Assembly (NCBI GenBank): GCA_943370215.1
Contig: CALRQC020000022.1
Coordinates: forward strand, 1 to 64,000
DNA: 64,000 nucleotides
Direction of reading: 5' to 3'
DNA from: Niveispirillum sp943370215
GTDB taxonomy: Bacteria > Pseudomonadota > Alphaproteobacteria > Azospirillales > Azospirillaceae
The position numbers and the translations under genes were made by a program. Shown here piece after piece: positions 7,443-16,148 of this stretch. The notes beneath the pieces were generated by a model that worked only from the letters and a program-made list of their open reading frames with translations, did no database searches and was not told where the DNA came from. Each line of letters opens with the position of its first letter. Position 1 is the first letter of the stretch.

Positions 7443-9038
7443 TTACGGCTGCCGCCGTGCCTTCACCCCGTCCAGAATCGACCGCAACATGGTCTCCCTG
7501 GATGAGATGTCGTTGAAACGGGCCTTGGCTTTCAGCCGCTGCGCCTGCCGCCATGCCGGGTCATCGGCCCAGCGGCGGGCCAGGGAGGCAAAATCGCTGT
7601 AATCGGACAGATGGAAATCCGGGCCGATCACCGTGGCCACATCGCCCATGGGCAGGCCATAGGCCGGCACGGCGCAGGATAGCGCAAAGGCCGCCGAACT
7701 GCCCCCGCCCAGGCGCGGCGGATTGAGATAGAGATCGGCCAGCGGCAGGATGGACATCACATCCTCATCATAGCCATGCCGGCGTGACCGTGCCGCCAGG
7801 GATGGCAAGCGCGCCGCCCAATCTTCGCCGGCCAGCGGACCGATGAACAGGAAGAACAGGCGCGGTTCCTGCTGAATCGCCTGATCCAGGGCTTCGGCGA
7901 AGGCCGGCGTCACCTCCTGTGCCAGCCGCAGGCCGATGACCAGGGTGAGGATGGCATCCGCCGGAATGCCCAGATCGGCCCGGCTGCGCGTCTGCTGCGC
8001 GGGCGGTGGGGCATAGCTGTACTGGATGGGAATCACCCGCTCCGGCGTCAGCCCACCCATGGCCAATGCCGGCCCATCCGCCGGTGTCAGGGGGCGGGGC
8101 AGGGCCAGAAAGCCCGGCTCGGCCAGGGGCATGTAACTGCCGAACGGGATGGCGACGACATCCAGCAGGTCGCGGCAGAGATCGGCCACCGGGTTCATGG
8201 TGCCGAAGGCCATCACCATGTCCGGTCGCAAGTCACGGATATGGGCCAGGGTGGAGGCGGCCAGGGCGGGGCTGGTGAAACCGGGGGGCAGATGGCGGAA
8301 CGGCACGGGCAGCCGGTTCACCGACAGACTGTCCAGCCCCTGCAATGCATCGTCGGCCATGCCCACCATGCCGCCCAGGAACGGCAATTTGGCGCTGACC
8401 GGCCCGTCCGCCGTGTTGATCAGCACGACGCGCCGGCCCAGACGCAGCACCAGCGTTGACAGGAAATCCAGGATATCCAGGGAGGGTTGGTGCATCCCCT
8501 GCATGAACTGGCCGGTGATGACCAGCACCAGATCGCGCTCCCGTTCGGCACGGGGCAGGGGCGGCGGCACAGGGGTTTCCGCCCGGTAGCGGGCCATGAT
8601 CGCCTGCCAGAGCCGCCGCAGGGCCATGTCATGCGCTGTGGGGTCGGCCACGGGCAGCCGGTTGGACCAGCAGCCGAAAACCACGGCGCGCAACAGATAA
8701 TCCGCCTGGGCCAGGCTGTGCGATGGTGTGGCGCTGGCCAGATCGGCGGCGGTGCCGTCCAGCGCTTGCGTGGTGGCGGCCCCGTCCTGCAACAGGTTGG
8801 CGCGCAGCAGCAATGCCAGGGTCTGCGCCCGCCTGTTCTCCGGCGGGGGCAGGGCTGCCAGCATCCGGGTCACCGGGGCCGGGTCGGCCCCTGCGGCCAG
8901 CGCTTCCCGCATCTGTTCCAGCAGTTGCTCGCATTGCCGCCAAAGGGTGGCGTCGTAAAGCGGCTCATCCACGCCACCCGCCAGGGCATGGCCCAAGGCG
9001 GCGGCGTGATCGGCCAGCTTCTGATCCTGATCGCGCAT
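7443..9038 (-). CDS. Glycosyltransferase-like protein
   Basis: A 531-residue cytoplasmic protein with no signal peptide. The N-terminal third is helical (LADHAAALGHALAGG onward) and resembles the helical region often placed before GT-B domains. From about residue 170 (RDLVLVITGQFMQG) it shows two Rossmann-like halves. The C-terminal half holds ILTLVIGLRL, LFFLFIGPL and ADLYLNPPRLGGGSSAAFALSCAVPAYGL, a sugar-nucleotide-binding pattern as in GT4/GT41 enzymes. The ATG has GGAG upstream. It lies 31 bases after the metal transporter operon on the same strand and is probably co-transcribed, although no functional link is obvious. Acceptor and donor are unknown. Confidence 0.68.
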   Translation of the reverse strand: MRDQDQKLADHAAALGHALAGGVDEPLYDATLWRQCEQLLEQMREALAAGADPAPVTRMLAALPPPENRRAQTLALLLRANLLQDGAATTQALDGTAADLASATPSHSLAQADYLLRAVVFGCWSNRLPVADPTAHDMALRRLWQAIMARYRAETPVPPPLPRAERERDLVLVITGQFMQGMHQPSLDILDFLSTLVLRLGRRVVLINTADGPVSAKLPFLGGMVGMADDALQGLDSLSVNRLPVPFRHLPPGFTSPALAASTLAHIRDLRPDMVMAFGTMNPVADLCRDLLDVVAIPFGSYMPLAEPGFLALPRPLTPADGPALAMGGLTPERVIPIQYSYAPPPAQQTRSRADLGIPADAILTLVIGLRLAQEVTPAFAEALDQAIQQEPRLFFLFIGPLAGEDWAARLPSLAARSRRHGYDEDVMSILPLADLYLNPPRLGGGSSAAFALSCAVPAYGLPMGDVATVIGPDFHLSDYSDFASLARRWADDPAWRQAQRLKAKARFNDISSRETMLRSILDGVKARRQP

Positions 9039-9069
9039 CGGGTCGCTCCTAAGCTGATGCGGACAGGGG

Positions 9070-10035
9070 TTAACCCACGGCCAGCGGTTGTTTCACCTGC
9101 GCCAGCCGGCGGCGGGCCAGCACGCCATAGCGCGGGGCGAACAGGATGGCGACGGCCAGGATCAGGCCGGAAAGCGTGGCAATGCTGCCCGCCGCCCCCA
9201 CCGAATGGTCAAACCCGACCAAAGCCGGCCCGAAAGCCCCCAGCGCATAGCCGCCGATGGCGGCCATGGCCCCCGCCAGCAGGGACAGGGCGATCTGCGC
9301 TGGCATCCGGTCGCACAACAGGCGCGCGGTGGCGGCCGGGCAGATCAGCATGGCAATGACCAGAATCGACCCCACCGCCTCAAACGCCGCAATCGCACAC
9401 AGGGCCGCCAGCGCCACGATGCCATGCTGCACCAGGGCGGAGCGCAGGCCCAGCGTGTCGGCCAGCGCCGGGTCGAAACTCACCAGCGTTAGTTCCTTCA
9501 GGAAAATCAGTACGATGGCCAGACAGAAGGCAAAGACGGCGGCCAGTTGCACCACCTGTCGCGGCAGGCTGGCCCAGGTGCCGGGGTCCAGCAGGCTGGA
9601 CCAAGTGGCAGGCCCGAACCAGAGGATGCCTTCCAACTGGCCATACAGCACACAATCGGCATCCAGATCGACCTGCCGCGCCGACCCCTGTTCGATCAGG
9701 ATGACGCCCAGCGCGAACAGGCTGGTGAAGACCACACCCATGGCGGCCCCCGCCTCCACCTTGCCCAGGCGGCGCACCAGCTCAATCAACAGGCCGGCAG
9801 TGACGGCGGCCACCAGGGCGCCGGTCAGCATGGGTAGCGTGTCGCGCGTGCCAGCCACCAGAAAGCCGGCGACGATGCCGGGCAGCACGGCATGGCTGAT
9901 GGCATCGCCCATCAGGCTTTGCCGCCGCAGCACCAGGAAATTGCCCACCAGCGCACAGGAAAGGCAGGCGAACAGGGCCGCCAGCATGGCCGGCAGGTCG
10001 ACCGACAGAAAGGTTTGGCTATCCGGCAGGGTCAT
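9070..10035 (-). CDS. Metal ABC transporter permease, second subunit
   Basis: A 321-residue polytopic membrane protein of the ABC-3 permease family (ZnuB/TroD/SitD/MntB type) with eight or nine hydrophobic segments. Family marks include LVGNFLVLRRQSLMGDAISHAVLPGIV near residues 30-57, the usual first cytoplasmic loop, and a LVSFDPALADTLGL segment in the second half. It forms the membrane channel together with the adjacent permease and is energised by the ATPase encoded upstream. Its ATG overlaps the preceding stop codon by 4 nt (ATGA), so translation is coupled. Two distinct permease genes, rather than one, mark the Tro/Sit/Mnt layout rather than ZnuABC. Confidence 0.93.
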   Translation of the reverse strand: MTLPDSQTFLSVDLPAMLAALFACLSCALVGNFLVLRRQSLMGDAISHAVLPGIVAGFLVAGTRDTLPMLTGALVAAVTAGLLIELVRRLGKVEAGAAMGVVFTSLFALGVILIEQGSARQVDLDADCVLYGQLEGILWFGPATWSSLLDPGTWASLPRQVVQLAAVFAFCLAIVLIFLKELTLVSFDPALADTLGLRSALVQHGIVALAALCAIAAFEAVGSILVIAMLICPAATARLLCDRMPAQIALSLLAGAMAAIGGYALGAFGPALVGFDHSVGAAGSIATLSGLILAVAILFAPRYGVLARRRLAQVKQPLAVG

Positions 10036-10949
10036 GGCGTCGCCCCCAGGGAGGCGCGCAGCCGGGCGCGGCGCAGCGTGCGGGCCAGCAACCCGCGCGC
10101 CGGTGCGAAAAACAGACTGGCCATGAAGAAGCAGGAGGCGACCAGCACGATGATGGCGCCCGCCGGCAGGTTCTGAAACCGGGCGGAGAGCAGGGCACCG
10201 ATGCCGCCCGACAGGCCACCGATCAAGCCGGCCACCAGCAGCATGATGCCCAGCCGGTCGGTCCAGAACCGGGCGGCGGCGGCAGGCGTGATCAACAGGG
10301 CGATGATCAGCACCAGCCCCACCGTCTGCAAGCCTGCCACCGTCACCAGTGTGACCAGCGCCATCAGGCCCAGATCAAAGCGGCCGGTTGGCCAGCCGGC
10401 GGCGCGGGCAAAGCCTTCATCAAAGGCCAGCAGGCGCAATTCCTTGAAAAACAGGGCAACACCGGCCAGGGCCGCCAGGGCCAGCACGGCCAGGGTGGCC
10501 GCCTCCCCGCTGCGCATGGCGGCGGTCTGGCCAAAGATGAAGCCCTTCAGCCCTGCCGCATTGGCGGCCGGCAGGGCCTGCACCACCGACAGCAGCACCA
10601 CCCCCAGCCCGAAGAAACAGGACAGCACGGCCCCGATGGCGGCATCTTCGGGCAGGCGGGTCCAGCGGGTGATGGCCTGGATGCAGGCCACGGCCAGCGC
10701 GCCGCTGAGCGCTGCGCCCAGCAGCAGCAGGGGCAGCGACCGCCCCTCCACCCCCAGCGCCAGCCCGACCAGAAAGGCGATGACGATGCCGGGCAGGGTG
10801 GCGTGGCTCAAGGCATCGCTGACCAGGGCGCGGCGGCGCAGCACCATGAAACAGCCCACCGTGCCGGCGGCGATGCCCAGCGCCGTGGTGCCTGCCAGCA
10901 CCATGGCGGTATTATGGCCCATGCCGGCGAAGGGCAGCCCTTCCATCAT
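10032..10949 (-). CDS. Metal ABC transporter permease, first subunit
   Basis: A 305-residue ABC-3 family permease, paralogous to the next gene. It has eight or nine membrane segments and the shared motif GCFMVLRRRALVSDALSHATLPGIV near residue 32. LLAFDEGFARAAGWP in the second half is the family's ATPase-coupling region. It overlaps the ATPase gene by 4 nt (ATGA) at its start and the second permease by 4 nt at its end. Together with those genes it would move Mn(II), Zn(II) or Fe(II) across the inner membrane; the metal cannot be decided from the permease. Confidence 0.93.
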   Translation of the reverse strand: MMEGLPFAGMGHNTAMVLAGTTALGIAAGTVGCFMVLRRRALVSDALSHATLPGIVIAFLVGLALGVEGRSLPLLLLGAALSGALAVACIQAITRWTRLPEDAAIGAVLSCFFGLGVVLLSVVQALPAANAAGLKGFIFGQTAAMRSGEAATLAVLALAALAGVALFFKELRLLAFDEGFARAAGWPTGRFDLGLMALVTLVTVAGLQTVGLVLIIALLITPAAAARFWTDRLGIMLLVAGLIGGLSGGIGALLSARFQNLPAGAIIVLVASCFFMASLFFAPARGLLARTLRRARLRASLGATP

Positions 10950-11737
10950 GACAGCAGCGACAGGCCGGAGGCCCGCTGACCATAGGCCAGACGCAGGTTG
11001 GCATCCGTCAGCGTGCTGGCCACCGGCCCGGCGGCCACCAGGGTGCGGTTCAGCATCAGCACATGGTCAAAGGTGGCGGCCACCGTCTGCAGATCATGAT
11101 GCACACAGATGACCGTGCGCCCCTCCGCCTCCAGCTCCCGCAGCACGGCCAGGATGGTCTGTTCGGTGGCGGCATCCACGCCGGCCAGCGGTTCATCCAT
11201 GAAATAAAGCCGCGCTTCCTGGGCCAGCGCGCGGGCCAGGAAGACGCGCTGCTGCTGGCCGCCGGAAAGCTGGCCGATCTGGCGGCGGGCGTAATCGGCC
11301 ATGCCCACCCGGTCCAAGGCTTCCATCCCGGCGCGCTTATGCGCACCGGTGATGCGCCGGCCCCAGCCGATCATGCCATAGCGGCCCATCGTCACCACAT
11401 CCAGCGCATTGACGGGGAAATCCCAATCCACGCTTTCCCGCTGCGGCACATAGCCGATCAGCCCACGTTGTTGTGCCAGCGGGCGGCCATAGACCTCCAC
11501 CGTCCCGGCCAAGGCGGGCACCAGCCCCAGCACGGCCTTCAGGAAGGTGGATTTGCCGGCCCCGTTGGGGCCGACCACCGCCACCAGCCCGCCGGTCGGC
11601 GCCGCCCAACTGACATCCCGCAAGGCCAGTTGCCGATGATAGGCGACGGAAAGCCCGGTGACCGACAGCGGGCTGACGCCGGCATCGGCGGAGGGGATGA
11701 AATTGCGGGTGCGCAGCCGTTGCAGCATGGCCATCAC
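10946..11737 (-). CDS. Metal ABC transporter ATP-binding protein
   Basis: A 263-residue ABC ATPase of the ZnuC/TroB/SitB group. It has Walker A GPNGAGKST at residues 56-64, a Q-loop (YVPQRESVDWDFP), signature LSGGQQQR, Walker B LYFMDEPLAGVD and H-loop VHHD. The SVDWDFP stretch after the Q-loop is typical of metal-family ATPases. It starts with GTG overlapping the stop of the binding-protein gene (GTGA), with a second possible ATG one codon later. The N-terminal 25 residues precede the first strand of the domain and are slightly longer than usual. Confidence 0.94.
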   Translation of the reverse strand: MMAMLQRLRTRNFIPSADAGVSPLSVTGLSVAYHRQLALRDVSWAAPTGGLVAVVGPNGAGKSTFLKAVLGLVPALAGTVEVYGRPLAQQRGLIGYVPQRESVDWDFPVNALDVVTMGRYGMIGWGRRITGAHKRAGMEALDRVGMADYARRQIGQLSGGQQQRVFLARALAQEARLYFMDEPLAGVDAATEQTILAVLRELEAEGRTVICVHHDLQTVAATFDHVLMLNRTLVAAGPVASTLTDANLRLAYGQRASGLSLLS

Positions 11738-12723
11738 CGTCCCGGTTGTGCCAAGGCCAGCCGGCCCTGGAAGCCGCCCGCCGGCGGCGACCCGCCCAGG
11801 GCCTGGGCCATCAGCGTGACATTATGGTCGATCATGCCGATATAGGTGCCCTCATAGGTGCCGGCAGCCCCCATGGCATCGGAATAAAGCTGGCCGCCAA
11901 TGGCCACCTTGTGCCCCTTGGCGGCGGCGCCCTGCACCAGGGCCTGAACATTGCGGTCCGAGACGCTGCTTTCCACGAACACCGCCGGGATTTTCCGCGA
12001 TGCCAGCATGGTCACCACGGATTCGATGCGTTGCAGCCCAGCCTCTGATTCCGTGCTGATGCCCTGGATGCCCACCACCGTCAGCCCATAGGCGCGGCCG
12101 AGATAGGAGAAGGCATCATGCGCCGTCACCAGCACCCGCCGTTCAGCCGGCACGGTGGCCAGCACATCGCGCGCATAGGCGTGCAGCCGGTCATATTCTG
12201 CCGCCGCAATGGCGGTGCGGCTGCGATAGGTGTCGGCATGGGCGGGATAGAGGGTGGAGAGCTTGTCGCGCACCCCTTCCAGTGCCCGCTTCCACAGCGA
12301 CACATCCATCCAGACATGCGGATCGGGATGGCCCTCCGCCCCTTCCGGGTGCAGCAGCAGGCTGGCGGGCAGCGCGCTGGCAGCGGGGTGGACGGGCTTG
12401 CCGCCCGCCGCCAGCTTGTCCAGCGTCTCCGTCATCTTGCCTTCCAGGAACAGCCCGCTGGGGAACACGGCATCGGCGCGCATCATCGCCACCGTGTCGC
12501 TGCGCGTCAGCTTATAGGAATGCGGGTCGATGCCTTCGCCCATCAGGCTGGAAATCTCGGCCGTATCGCCGGCCACGGCGCGCAGCAATTCCGCCACCTG
12601 GCCCGTGGTGGCCAGCAGGCCGGGCTTGCCCGCCGCCGCCCTTGCTGAGGCCGGCAACAGGCTGGCGGCACCGGCAAGGGCCAGCAGATGGCGACGGGAC
12701 AGGGGGGCGCTGCGGCGGTTCAC
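11734..12723 (-). CDS. Metal ABC transporter substrate-binding protein
   Basis: A 329-residue periplasmic cluster A-I metal-binding protein (TroA/ZnuA/MntC family). The N-terminus (RRSAPLSRRHLLALAGAASLL) is a signal peptide with twin-arginine character. Predicted ligands are the His in GIDPHSY, the His in DPHVWMD, the His in TAHDAFSY and an Asp in LYSDAMG. This His3-Asp set is TroA/ZnuA-like rather than the Glu-containing set of PsaA/SitA, so Zn or Mn is plausible. The long His-rich loop of ZnuA is absent. I chose the GTG at 12723 because the upstream in-frame TTG (12786) and ATG (12774) fall inside the promoter described at 12757-12786; AAGGA lies 12 bases before the GTG. Confidence 0.9.
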   Translation of the reverse strand: MNRRSAPLSRRHLLALAGAASLLPASARAAAGKPGLLATTGQVAELLRAVAGDTAEISSLMGEGIDPHSYKLTRSDTVAMMRADAVFPSGLFLEGKMTETLDKLAAGGKPVHPAASALPASLLLHPEGAEGHPDPHVWMDVSLWKRALEGVRDKLSTLYPAHADTYRSRTAIAAAEYDRLHAYARDVLATVPAERRVLVTAHDAFSYLGRAYGLTVVGIQGISTESEAGLQRIESVVTMLASRKIPAVFVESSVSDRNVQALVQGAAAKGHKVAIGGQLYSDAMGAAGTYEGTYIGMIDHNVTLMAQALGGSPPAGGFQGRLALAQPGR

Positions 12724-12756
12724 GGTCTGGCTTCGTCCTTGGAATGATTCCAGATT

Positions 12757-12799
12757 ATCATATAAACCGCCCATGGGCGGGTGCAAGCCGTGGTTTATA
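12757..12799 (-). promoter_or_regulatory. Promoter with palindromic operator before metal operon
   Basis: On the minus strand TTGCAC (12781-12786) and TATGAT (12757-12762) are separated by 18 bases, a good sigma-70-type promoter. A perfect 14-bp palindrome, CCGCCCATGGGCGG at 12767-12780, fills the spacer and abuts the -35 box, the classical place for a repressor. An outer inverted repeat tataaacc (12761-12768) and ggtttata (12792-12799) flanks it. A metal-responsive repressor (Mur, Zur or MntR type) is expected for such operons, but the palindrome does not match a consensus I know. Confidence 0.62.
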
Positions 12800-12837
12800 A
12801 CAGTTCGATGGCTGAAACGGTTGCGGGATGCCTGCGG

Positions 12838-13479
12838 CTATTCGGCATCGTCGGTTCCGGGTTTCGGCTTTCCGCGCCTTCCCACCGTGGGCACGATGGT
12901 CGGGTGCTGCATCAGTGCCAGGAAGGGCAGGTCGGACGGTCGGTTGCCATAGCCATAGGTGGCGGTGAAGGGGCCGTCGCTTTCCAGCAGTTCGGCCACC
13001 CGGCGGGCCTTTTCATCGCGCACACAATTACCGCCCTGCATATGGCCGGTCAGCACCCCATTCACACATTCCATTTCCGTTGCCATCAAGCCATCCACCG
13101 GCAGATCGGCCAGCAGGCGCGGCATGTAAAGCGCCAGCGCGCCGGTGGCGACAATCACCCGGTGGCCCTTGTCGGCATGGCGGCGCAGGGCGTCCAGCGT
13201 GGGCGGGTGCCAGCGCAGCCAGCCAGCCAGATCGTCGGCGGCGGCCTTTGCCTTCTCGGCCGGCACCCCCTTCAGGGTGCGGGCCAGCAGGCCGGCCTTC
13301 ACCTGGGTGCGGATATCCCCGCCCTTGCCCCGGCTGGCCCGCAGCACGGCGGCGCGCAGCGACCGCACCATGGCAAAGCGCGCCTTGCGCTTGCCCACCA
13401 CCCGTTCCAGGAAGGGCAGCAGACTGTCGCCGGCAACCAGCGTGCCGTCGAAATCAAAAATGGCGATGCCCTTGCTCAT
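12838..13479 (-). CDS. HAD-IB family phosphatase
   Basis: A 213-residue HAD-superfamily hydrolase of subfamily IB, similar to phosphoserine phosphatase and CicA-type enzymes. The catalytic motif DFDGTL with Asp9 and Asp11 starts the protein. A helical cap follows, then motif II IVATGALALY, a conserved Lys region (CVRDEKARRV) and motif IV GYGNRPSDLPFL with its metal-binding Asp. The substrate is a small phosphorylated metabolite, not identifiable from sequence. The start is the ATG at 13479; the frame is open upstream but lacks homology there. The stop of the membrane-protein gene lies 25 bases upstream, so the two likely form an operon. Confidence 0.88.
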   Translation of the reverse strand: MSKGIAIFDFDGTLVAGDSLLPFLERVVGKRKARFAMVRSLRAAVLRASRGKGGDIRTQVKAGLLARTLKGVPAEKAKAAADDLAGWLRWHPPTLDALRRHADKGHRVIVATGALALYMPRLLADLPVDGLMATEMECVNGVLTGHMQGGNCVRDEKARRVAELLESDGPFTATYGYGNRPSDLPFLALMQHPTIVPTVGRRGKPKPGTDDAE

Positions 13480-13504
13480 GATCCCTGGAACCTGTGAACC
13501 GGAT

Positions 13505-13942
13505 TCAAAGGGGCAGGCGGCGGCGGATCGCCGCCCCCACCCATGCCCCAACGATAACGCAGAGCGGCGACCACCAGACCGAATCGGGGGTTTCAAAAAT
13601 TTCCCCCATCACCCCGGTAAAGGCCAGCAGGGTCAGCACGCCGAGAAACACCGAACTGGCGGTTGATTCCGGGGTGGACAGGCGCAGCCGCAGCCGTTTC
13701 AGCGTCAGCCGCAGGCCGGCATGGGCGAGAAAGGCGGCCAGCGTGCTCATCAAAAAGGGCACCAGCGCCCCATCCACCAGATCGGGCACGCCATCGCCCC
13801 AGGCAACACTCATCACCGCGCCGGCCTTCAGCATCAGCAGCCAGACCAGCGCATAGAAGATGGCATAGAGCAGCACGCCATTGGCCAGATGGCTGAAAAT
13901 ACGCGCGAACAGTGTCGCCTCCCCCCGGATAACCCGGCGCAT
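13505..13942 (-). CDS. Small integral membrane protein, unrecognised
   Basis: A 145-residue protein with four predicted membrane segments: ANGVLLYAIFYALVWLLML, ALVPFLMSTLAAFLAHAGL, ASSVFLGVLTLLAFTGVMG and SPLCVIVGAWVGAAI. A basic loop (LRLTLKRLRLRL) separates the two pairs and the C-terminus is basic. I chose the ATG at 13942; no strong ribosome site is seen there, and a TTG about 10 codons upstream with GGAAAG before it is an alternative. The long open frame upstream runs antisense through the nucleoside hydrolase and is not coding. I do not recognise the family. Confidence 0.66.
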   Translation of the reverse strand: MRRVIRGEATLFARIFSHLANGVLLYAIFYALVWLLMLKAGAVMSVAWGDGVPDLVDGALVPFLMSTLAAFLAHAGLRLTLKRLRLRLSTPESTASSVFLGVLTLLAFTGVMGEIFETPDSVWWSPLCVIVGAWVGAAIRRRLPL

Positions 13943-14026
13943 CAAAGCCGGTTGGCGCTTTTCTCTCAAGCTCTTTCCGGGTAAAGGCTGGCATCTGTAT
14001 CGTTCCTGCTGGAAGGACCAAAAATC

Positions 14027-14971
14027 ATGGCGCGCGAAAAGATCATCATTGATACCGATCCCGGCCAGGATGATGCCGTGGCCATGCTGCTGGCCTTCGG
14101 CTCCCCGGAAGAGATTGAGGTGCTGGGCATCACCGCCGTGGCCGGCAATGCGCCGCTGCACCTGACAGAGGTGAATGCCCGCAAGATTTGCGAGCTGGCG
14201 CGGCGCACCGATGTGAAGGTGTTTGCCGGCTGCGACCGCCCGCTGTTTCTGGACCTGCACACCGCCCCGGAAGTGCATGGGGAAACCGGGCTGGACGGCC
14301 CGCATCTGCCCATGCCCACCATGCCCCCGCAGGAACAGCACGCCGTCGATTTTATCATTGAGACGCTGCGCAGCCACGATGCCGGCACAGTGACGCTGTG
14401 CCCCATCGGGCCGCTGACGAACATCGCCACGGCGCTGACCCGCGCGCCGGATATCGCGCCGCGCATCAAGCAGATCGTGCTGATGGGCGGCGCGCAGACC
14501 GAGGGCGGCAACAGCAGCCCGGTGGCGGAGTTCAATATTTTCGTCGATCCGCACGCCGCCGATATCGTCATGCGCTGCGGCGCGCCCATCGTGATGTTCC
14601 CGCTGGACGTGACGCATCAGGTGTTGACGTCGCAGCGACAGATGGCGCGGGTGAAGGCCATTCCCGGCCCGATCGGCCAGGTCACCTATGAGATGCTGGA
14701 TTTCTACCGCCGCTATGACGAGGCGAAATACGGCACCGATGGTGGCCCGCTGCACGATCCCTGTACCATCGCCTGGCTGCTGAAGCCGGAACTGTTCACC
14801 GGCAAGCTGTGCAATGTGACGGTGGAAACGGCCAGCCCGCTGACCATTGGCCAAACGGTGGTGGATAAATATCTGAAGACCGGCCGCCCGGCCAATGTGC
14901 AGTACATGATGCAGGCCGATGCCGATGGTTTCTTCGATCTGCTGATCGAACGGCTGCTGCGGCTGGTCTGA
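14027..14971 (+). CDS. Inosine-uridine-type nucleoside hydrolase
   Basis: A 314-residue cytoplasmic enzyme that hydrolyses the N-glycosidic bond of ribonucleosides in purine and pyrimidine salvage. The calcium-binding fingerprint DTDPGQDDA spans residues 9-17. Further marks are ITAVAGNAPL, the central LCPIGPLTNIATAL, VLMGGAQTEGGNSSPVAEFNIF (ribose-binding Asn/Glu), and LDVTHQV. PLHDPCTIAWLLKPELF supplies the second calcium-binding Asp. Length matches IunH/RihA enzymes; base preference is not decidable. The start ATG has GGAAGGA upstream. The gene is divergent from the small membrane-protein gene across 84 bases. Confidence 0.95.
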   Translation: MAREKIIIDTDPGQDDAVAMLLAFGSPEEIEVLGITAVAGNAPLHLTEVNARKICELARRTDVKVFAGCDRPLFLDLHTAPEVHGETGLDGPHLPMPTMPPQEQHAVDFIIETLRSHDAGTVTLCPIGPLTNIATALTRAPDIAPRIKQIVLMGGAQTEGGNSSPVAEFNIFVDPHAADIVMRCGAPIVMFPLDVTHQVLTSQRQMARVKAIPGPIGQVTYEMLDFYRRYDEAKYGTDGGPLHDPCTIAWLLKPELFTGKLCNVTVETASPLTIGQTVVDKYLKTGRPANVQYMMQADADGFFDLLIERLLRLV

Positions 14972-14980
14972 CGACAAGCT

Positions 14981-15014
14981 GACGGGATGGCGGTCAGGCT
15001 TCCGCCATCCCGTC
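14981..15014. terminator. Convergent hairpin between nucleoside hydrolase and pentapeptide gene
   Basis: A perfect 13-bp inverted repeat (gacgggatggcgg/ccgccatcccgtc) with an 8-nt loop. The loop contains the stop codon of the minus-strand pentapeptide gene, and the hairpin starts 10 bases after the hydrolase stop. There is no T-run, so it may act as a bidirectional stop or an RNA 3'-end stabiliser. Confidence 0.7.
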
Positions 15015-16148
15015 AGGCAGCACGCAGTTGCGCACGCTGGCCCCCTTGAACAGGCCGGCGGATACCGATGTGCGGGTGAAATCCACCCATTCCAGGGTGG
15101 CATCGCGCAGGCGGAACGGCAGGCTGCCGCCGCCGCGCAGTTCCAGCGGCCCCAGATCGGCGGCCTCAACCACCGCGTGGCGCAGTGTCGCCCCTTCGAA
15201 CCCGGCACCGCGCAGGTCGGCGCTGGAGAGGTCGGCATAGGGCAGGTTGGCGCCGTTGAAATCAGCGGCGGCCAGCTTGGCGTGGGAAAGCAGGGCGCCC
15301 GACAGGTCGGCGCCCCGGAAGGAGATCGCGGATAATTCGCGGCCGCGCAGATCAACGCCTTTCATCTTGCGGCCGGTGAAATCTGCCCGCGTGCCGCTGC
15401 GCCCGCCGCTATCCACCCATTCCTCATGCGCGGCGACCAGCCGGTCGATCTCTGCCAGATTGTTCAGATGTTCGGTGAAGGCTGACAGGCCCTGGAACAT
15501 CCGCCGCGTCGTGTCATTGACCGTGAAGGTGGCATCCTTGATATCGGCATTATAGAAATTGGCGCCATCCATGTTGGCACCCAGCAGCACCACGCCCTGC
15601 AGGTCGGCATCGCTGAAATCGGCTTTGGCCAGATTGGCATTGCGCAGGTTGACGCCGCGCAGCTTCACCTTGCGCATCACCGCATCCTCCAGGGAGGCTT
15701 CCTCCATATTGCAGAAGGAAAGGTCGGTGACATATTCCCGGCTGATGACGTCGCGCTCCCCCTCGCTGGTGCGGCGATGCATGGTCAGGTTGCCCATGCG
15801 CATGTCACTGCCATTCAGTTTGGCCTGGGCCAGATCTGTCTTGTAAAGTCGCGCGCCGCGCAGGTTGGCGCGGGTGAAGTCGCAATGTTTCAGATTGGCG
15901 CCGATGAACAGGCTGTTGGAAAGATCAGCCTCCCGGAAGCCACAGCCCTCCATATCACATTGCGACAGGTTACAGGCCAGCAAGACACTTTGCGAGAGAT
16001 CGAAGCCCCGCAGCTTGGTGCGTTCCAGGTTGACCAAGCGTAGTTCAAGCCGCTTGCCGCTACGCCTTTTCAGGAAAAGCGAATGCTGGGCCAATAGCAG
16101 GGTCAAGTCCTGCTTGGAACGTGTGGATGATCCAGAAAGGTCCGTCAT
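14994..16148 (-). CDS. Pentapeptide-repeat protein A
   Basis: A 384-residue protein built from pentapeptide repeats of the A(D/N)LXX type, which fold into a right-handed quadrilateral beta-helix. Repeats run from about residue 40 (LVNLERTKLRGFDLSQ) to about 230, break at a non-repeat segment (RRMFQGLSAFTEHLNNLAEIDRLVAAHEEW), and resume to near the end. The segment SREYVTDLSFCNMEEASLEDAV sits inside the first helix block. No signal peptide or membrane segment is seen. It is a paralogue of the next minus-strand gene. I prefer the ATG at 16148; a TTG four codons upstream is possible. The role is unknown. Confidence 0.88.
   Translation of the reverse strand: MTDLSGSSTRSKQDLTLLLAQHSLFLKRRSGKRLELRLVNLERTKLRGFDLSQSVLLACNLSQCDMEGCGFREADLSNSLFIGANLKHCDFTRANLRGARLYKTDLAQAKLNGSDMRMGNLTMHRRTSEGERDVISREYVTDLSFCNMEEASLEDAVMRKVKLRGVNLRNANLAKADFSDADLQGVVLLGANMDGANFYNADIKDATFTVNDTTRRMFQGLSAFTEHLNNLAEIDRLVAAHEEWVDSGGRSGTRADFTGRKMKGVDLRGRELSAISFRGADLSGALLSHAKLAAADFNGANLPYADLSSADLRGAGFEGATLRHAVVEAADLGPLELRGGGSLPFRLRDATLEWVDFTRTSVSAGLFKGASVRNCVLPDGMAEA

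Noticed and set aside
12774..12786. Upstream TTG/ATG starts for the metal-binding protein
   Set aside because: They fall inside the -35 box, palindrome and spacer of the predicted promoter; the GTG at 12723 gives a normal signal peptide.
13943..15355. Long minus-strand open frame antisense to the nucleoside hydrolase
   Set aside because: The plus-strand hydrolase has all family motifs; only the 13505-13942 part of the minus frame looks like a protein (four membrane segments).
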